In this document: positions 62,322 through 64,000 of the stretch, piece by piece | Position numbering within the stretch: the first letter of the stretch is position 1 | How the letters are laid out: each line of letters begins with the position of its first letter | Assembly (NCBI GenBank): GCA_021498095.1 | Contig: JAIZWK010000001.1 | Span: 1,661,666-1,725,665 of the forward strand | Reading direction: 5' to 3' | Origin: Candidatus Harpocratesius repetitus | GTDB taxonomy: Archaea; Asgardarchaeota; Lokiarchaeia; Sigyniarchaeales; Promethearchaeaceae | Length of the DNA stretch: 64,000 nt | Position numbers and translations under genes: made by a program | The notes under the pieces: generated by a model | Databases searched by the model: none | Seen by the model: only the letters and a program-made list of their open reading frames with translations | What the model was told of the DNA's origin: nothing

Positions 62322-64000
62322 TTATTTAATGTTTTCTTTTATTGCTTGAATGAATTTCAAGTAAATTGGTGATGGTTTATAAGGTCTGGAGCAATATTCT
62401 GGATGAAATTGGGTTCCAACCATAAAAGGATGGATTTTTTCAGATAATTCAATTGCATTCACTATTTTACCTGTTTTATCATAAGCAGAGATTATTAGTC
62501 CTTTAGATTTAACTTCTTCATTAAAATAGTTTTGATTAATATGATATCGATGTCTAAAACGTTCTCTTATCTCAGTTGCTTTATACGACTGATGCAGTAG
62601 AGTTCCTTCTTTAATTATAACTGTTTGACCACCCAACCGCATTGTTCCACCCATATTTACTATCTTATGTTGCTCGTCCATCATACTTACAACCGGATTT
62701 GGTGTATTTGGATCGATTTCATTAGAATTTGCATCTGAAATTCCCATTTGGTAGCGCATAAAGGCAACAAAAAATAGTTGAGCACCAAAACAGATTCCTA
62801 AATATGGTACTTTTTGTTCAATTGCAAATTTAGCTGTTTTTATCATACCTTCTACACCTCTTGTACCAAATCCTGGTGTCAGTAAAATCCCATCGCAATT
62901 CTTAAGTTCTTGGATGAAATTTTCTTGTTCTGTATCAATAAAAACAATTTCCAAATTCACCTGCTCATGAGCACATGCATGTTTAAGAGCTTCATTAATT
63001 GAAACATAACTATCTTTATTATCGACGTATTTGCCTGGCATTGCAATTTTTAATGTTTGATCATATTTTTGCATGTATAAATCTGCTGTTTTTTTCCATT
63101 CAGAATAATTATTCACATTACTGAATTCAACTAACTTCGGTTTAAGATTTAGATGATAACCTAACAAATCACCCAATCTTTGTTCTTCAAAAATTAAAGG
63201 AACGCTATAGATAGATTTGATGTCTGGATTTGAAATAACATGATCAGGAGGAACATTAGTAAAAAGAGAAATTTTTTGCTTCAATTCTGCTGGAATTTCT
63301 ATTTTTGATCGACAAATTATAAAATCAGGTTGTAATCCCGCACTTTGTAATTCTTTTACAGAATGTTGAGTAGGTTTGCTCTTTAATTCTCCAACAGCTT
63401 CTGAGAAAGGGACCAAAGTTACATGGATTAGGGCTGTATCTTCTTTAGGATATTCTAAACGAAGTTGTCGAAATGCTTCTAAAAAGATGATCGATTCCAC
63501 ATCTCCCACAGTACCTCCGCACTCAATAATCAATACATCAATATTTTCTTTGATTGCAATGTCCTTAATTCTATTCTTAATCATATCGGTGCAATGTGGG
63601 ATTATTTGAACCGTTTTACCTAAATAATTTCCCTTCCGTTCCTTTAGAATTGTTTCAAAGTAGATTTGCCCTGATGTAATATTATGTGATGGATGAATAA
63701 AATCTCCTAAAAATCGTTCATAGGTTCCAAAATCTTGATCTAATTCCCCAATTTTCGTGGTGGTATATGGATTAAAACCCTCATCATGAATTGGATTGAA
63801 GTGCCAGACTTGATCTGTTATAAAACATTCTCCATGTTCTATTGGGTTTAGGGTTCCAGGATCAACATTTAAATATGGATCAATTTTTAATGCAGATACT
63901 TTAAATCCTCGAAATTGACAGAGTTTTCCTATTGATGCTGTAGTTACTCCTTTGCCAATTCCGCTCATAACACCCCCAGTAACAAAAACAAACTTGGGCA
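62322..64000 (-). CDS. pyrG: CTP synthase, cut by the window edge by one base
   Basis: CTP synthase makes CTP from UTP, ATP and glutamine. The frame runs to the right edge and reads (x)TG-CCC-AAG-TTT-GTT, i.e. PKFVFVTGGVMSGIGKGVTT, the usual start; the first base of the start codon lies at 64001. The amidoligase domain has the P-loop region SGIGKGVTTASIG and the UTP-site CGGTVGDVE. The glutaminase domain has the nucleophile Cys in PYLGICFGAQ and the His-Glu pair in QFHPEYCSRP. Length (about 559) is normal. It is convergent with the ChlI/ChlD-like gene. Confidence 0.97.
   Translation of the reverse strand, partial: PKFVFVTGGVMSGIGKGVTTASIGKLCQFRGFKVSALKIDPYLNVDPGTLNPIEHGECFITDQVWHFNPIHDEGFNPYTTTKIGELDQDFGTYERFLGDFIHPSHNITSGQIYFETILKERKGNYLGKTVQIIPHCTDMIKNRIKDIAIKENIDVLIIECGGTVGDVESIIFLEAFRQLRLEYPKEDTALIHVTLVPFSEAVGELKSKPTQHSVKELQSAGLQPDFIICRSKIEIPAELKQKISLFTNVPPDHVISNPDIKSIYSVPLIFEEQRLGDLLGYHLNLKPKLVEFSNVNNYSEWKKTADLYMQKYDQTLKIAMPGKYVDNKDSYVSINEALKHACAHEQVNLEIVFIDTEQENFIQELKNCDGILLTPGFGTRGVEGMIKTAKFAIEQKVPYLGICFGAQLFFVAFMRYQMGISDANSNEIDPNTPNPVVSMMDEQHKIVNMGGTMRLGGQTVIIKEGTLLHQSYKATEIRERFRHRYHINQNYFNEEVKSKGLIISAYDKTGKIVNAIELSEKIHPFMVGTQFHPEYCSRPYKPSPIYLKFIQAIKENIK

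Overview
This window is almost certainly from an AT-rich archaeon of the Asgard lineage. The evidence for this is: archaeal/eukaryotic-type genes (ABCE1 ribosome recycling factor, Trm11-like tRNA methylase, M42 peptidase); a Rag/Gtr-like small GTPase with a long C-terminal domain; a divergent pair of ESCRT-III (Snf7-family) paralogues; a tRNA-Gly carrying two introns; and a tRNA-Sec(UCA) with the 9/4 archaeal/eukaryal fold. Bacterial-type DnaK/DnaJ, shikimate kinase and SMC-ScpB occur beside them, a mixture common in these archaea. The order or genus cannot be fixed from the sequence alone. Lokiarchaeia are known to encode selenocysteine and would fit.

Layout. 1-8.4 kb: tail of an ABC exporter, M42 aminopeptidase, a membrane protein and a small winged-helix protein, an HD (p)ppGpp-hydrolase-like enzyme flanked by two similar interrupted palindromes, a cell-surface protein, the Rag-like GTPase, tRNA-Sec and a tandem GNAT. 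8.4-14.3 kb: ABCE1, a PfkB kinase, a ThiI-like protein that has lost its PP-loop, and a Trm11-like methylase. 14.3-17.1 kb: the ESCRT-III pair, head to head, with an unknown gene on each side. 17.2-24.2 kb: a Gfo/Idh/MocA oxidoreductase and a 1664-residue cell-surface subtilase followed by a hairpin-plus-T-tract terminator. 24.5-38.9 kb is more accessory: a DDE transposase, a TPR protein, a membrane FKBP-like protein, an orphan DNA N6-adenine methyltransferase, the two-intron tRNA-Gly, a receptor-like membrane protein, a multi-winged-helix regulator and a complete IS1634-like element with 24-bp perfect inverted repeats that ends on the stop codon of dnaJ. 38.9-44.3 kb: dnaJ, dnaK with a strong palindromic operator candidate in front of its TATA box, and small unknown genes.

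44.4-48.5 kb: a tightly packed row starts with a multi-spanning membrane protein bearing two cytoplasmic winged-helix-like repeats and continues with PhnN-like kinase, shikimate kinase and a flavodoxin. 50.5-54.7 kb: smc and scpB, almost touching. 54.8-62.3 kb: two AAA+/VWA modules, head to head. One is a MoxR-type ATPase with a zinc-ribbon-like insertion plus a VWA protein that also has an HExxH motif. The other is an acidic small protein, a membrane FKBP-like protein and a fused ChlI/ChlD-like AAA+-VWA protein. The window ends inside pyrG, one base short of its probable start codon.

The most interesting items are the double AAA+/VWA locus, the ESCRT-III duplication, the two-intron tRNA-Gly, tRNA-Sec, the PP-loop-less ThiI homologue and the membrane protein with tandem winged helices. 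No CRISPR array, prophage or selenoprotein gene was recognised here.
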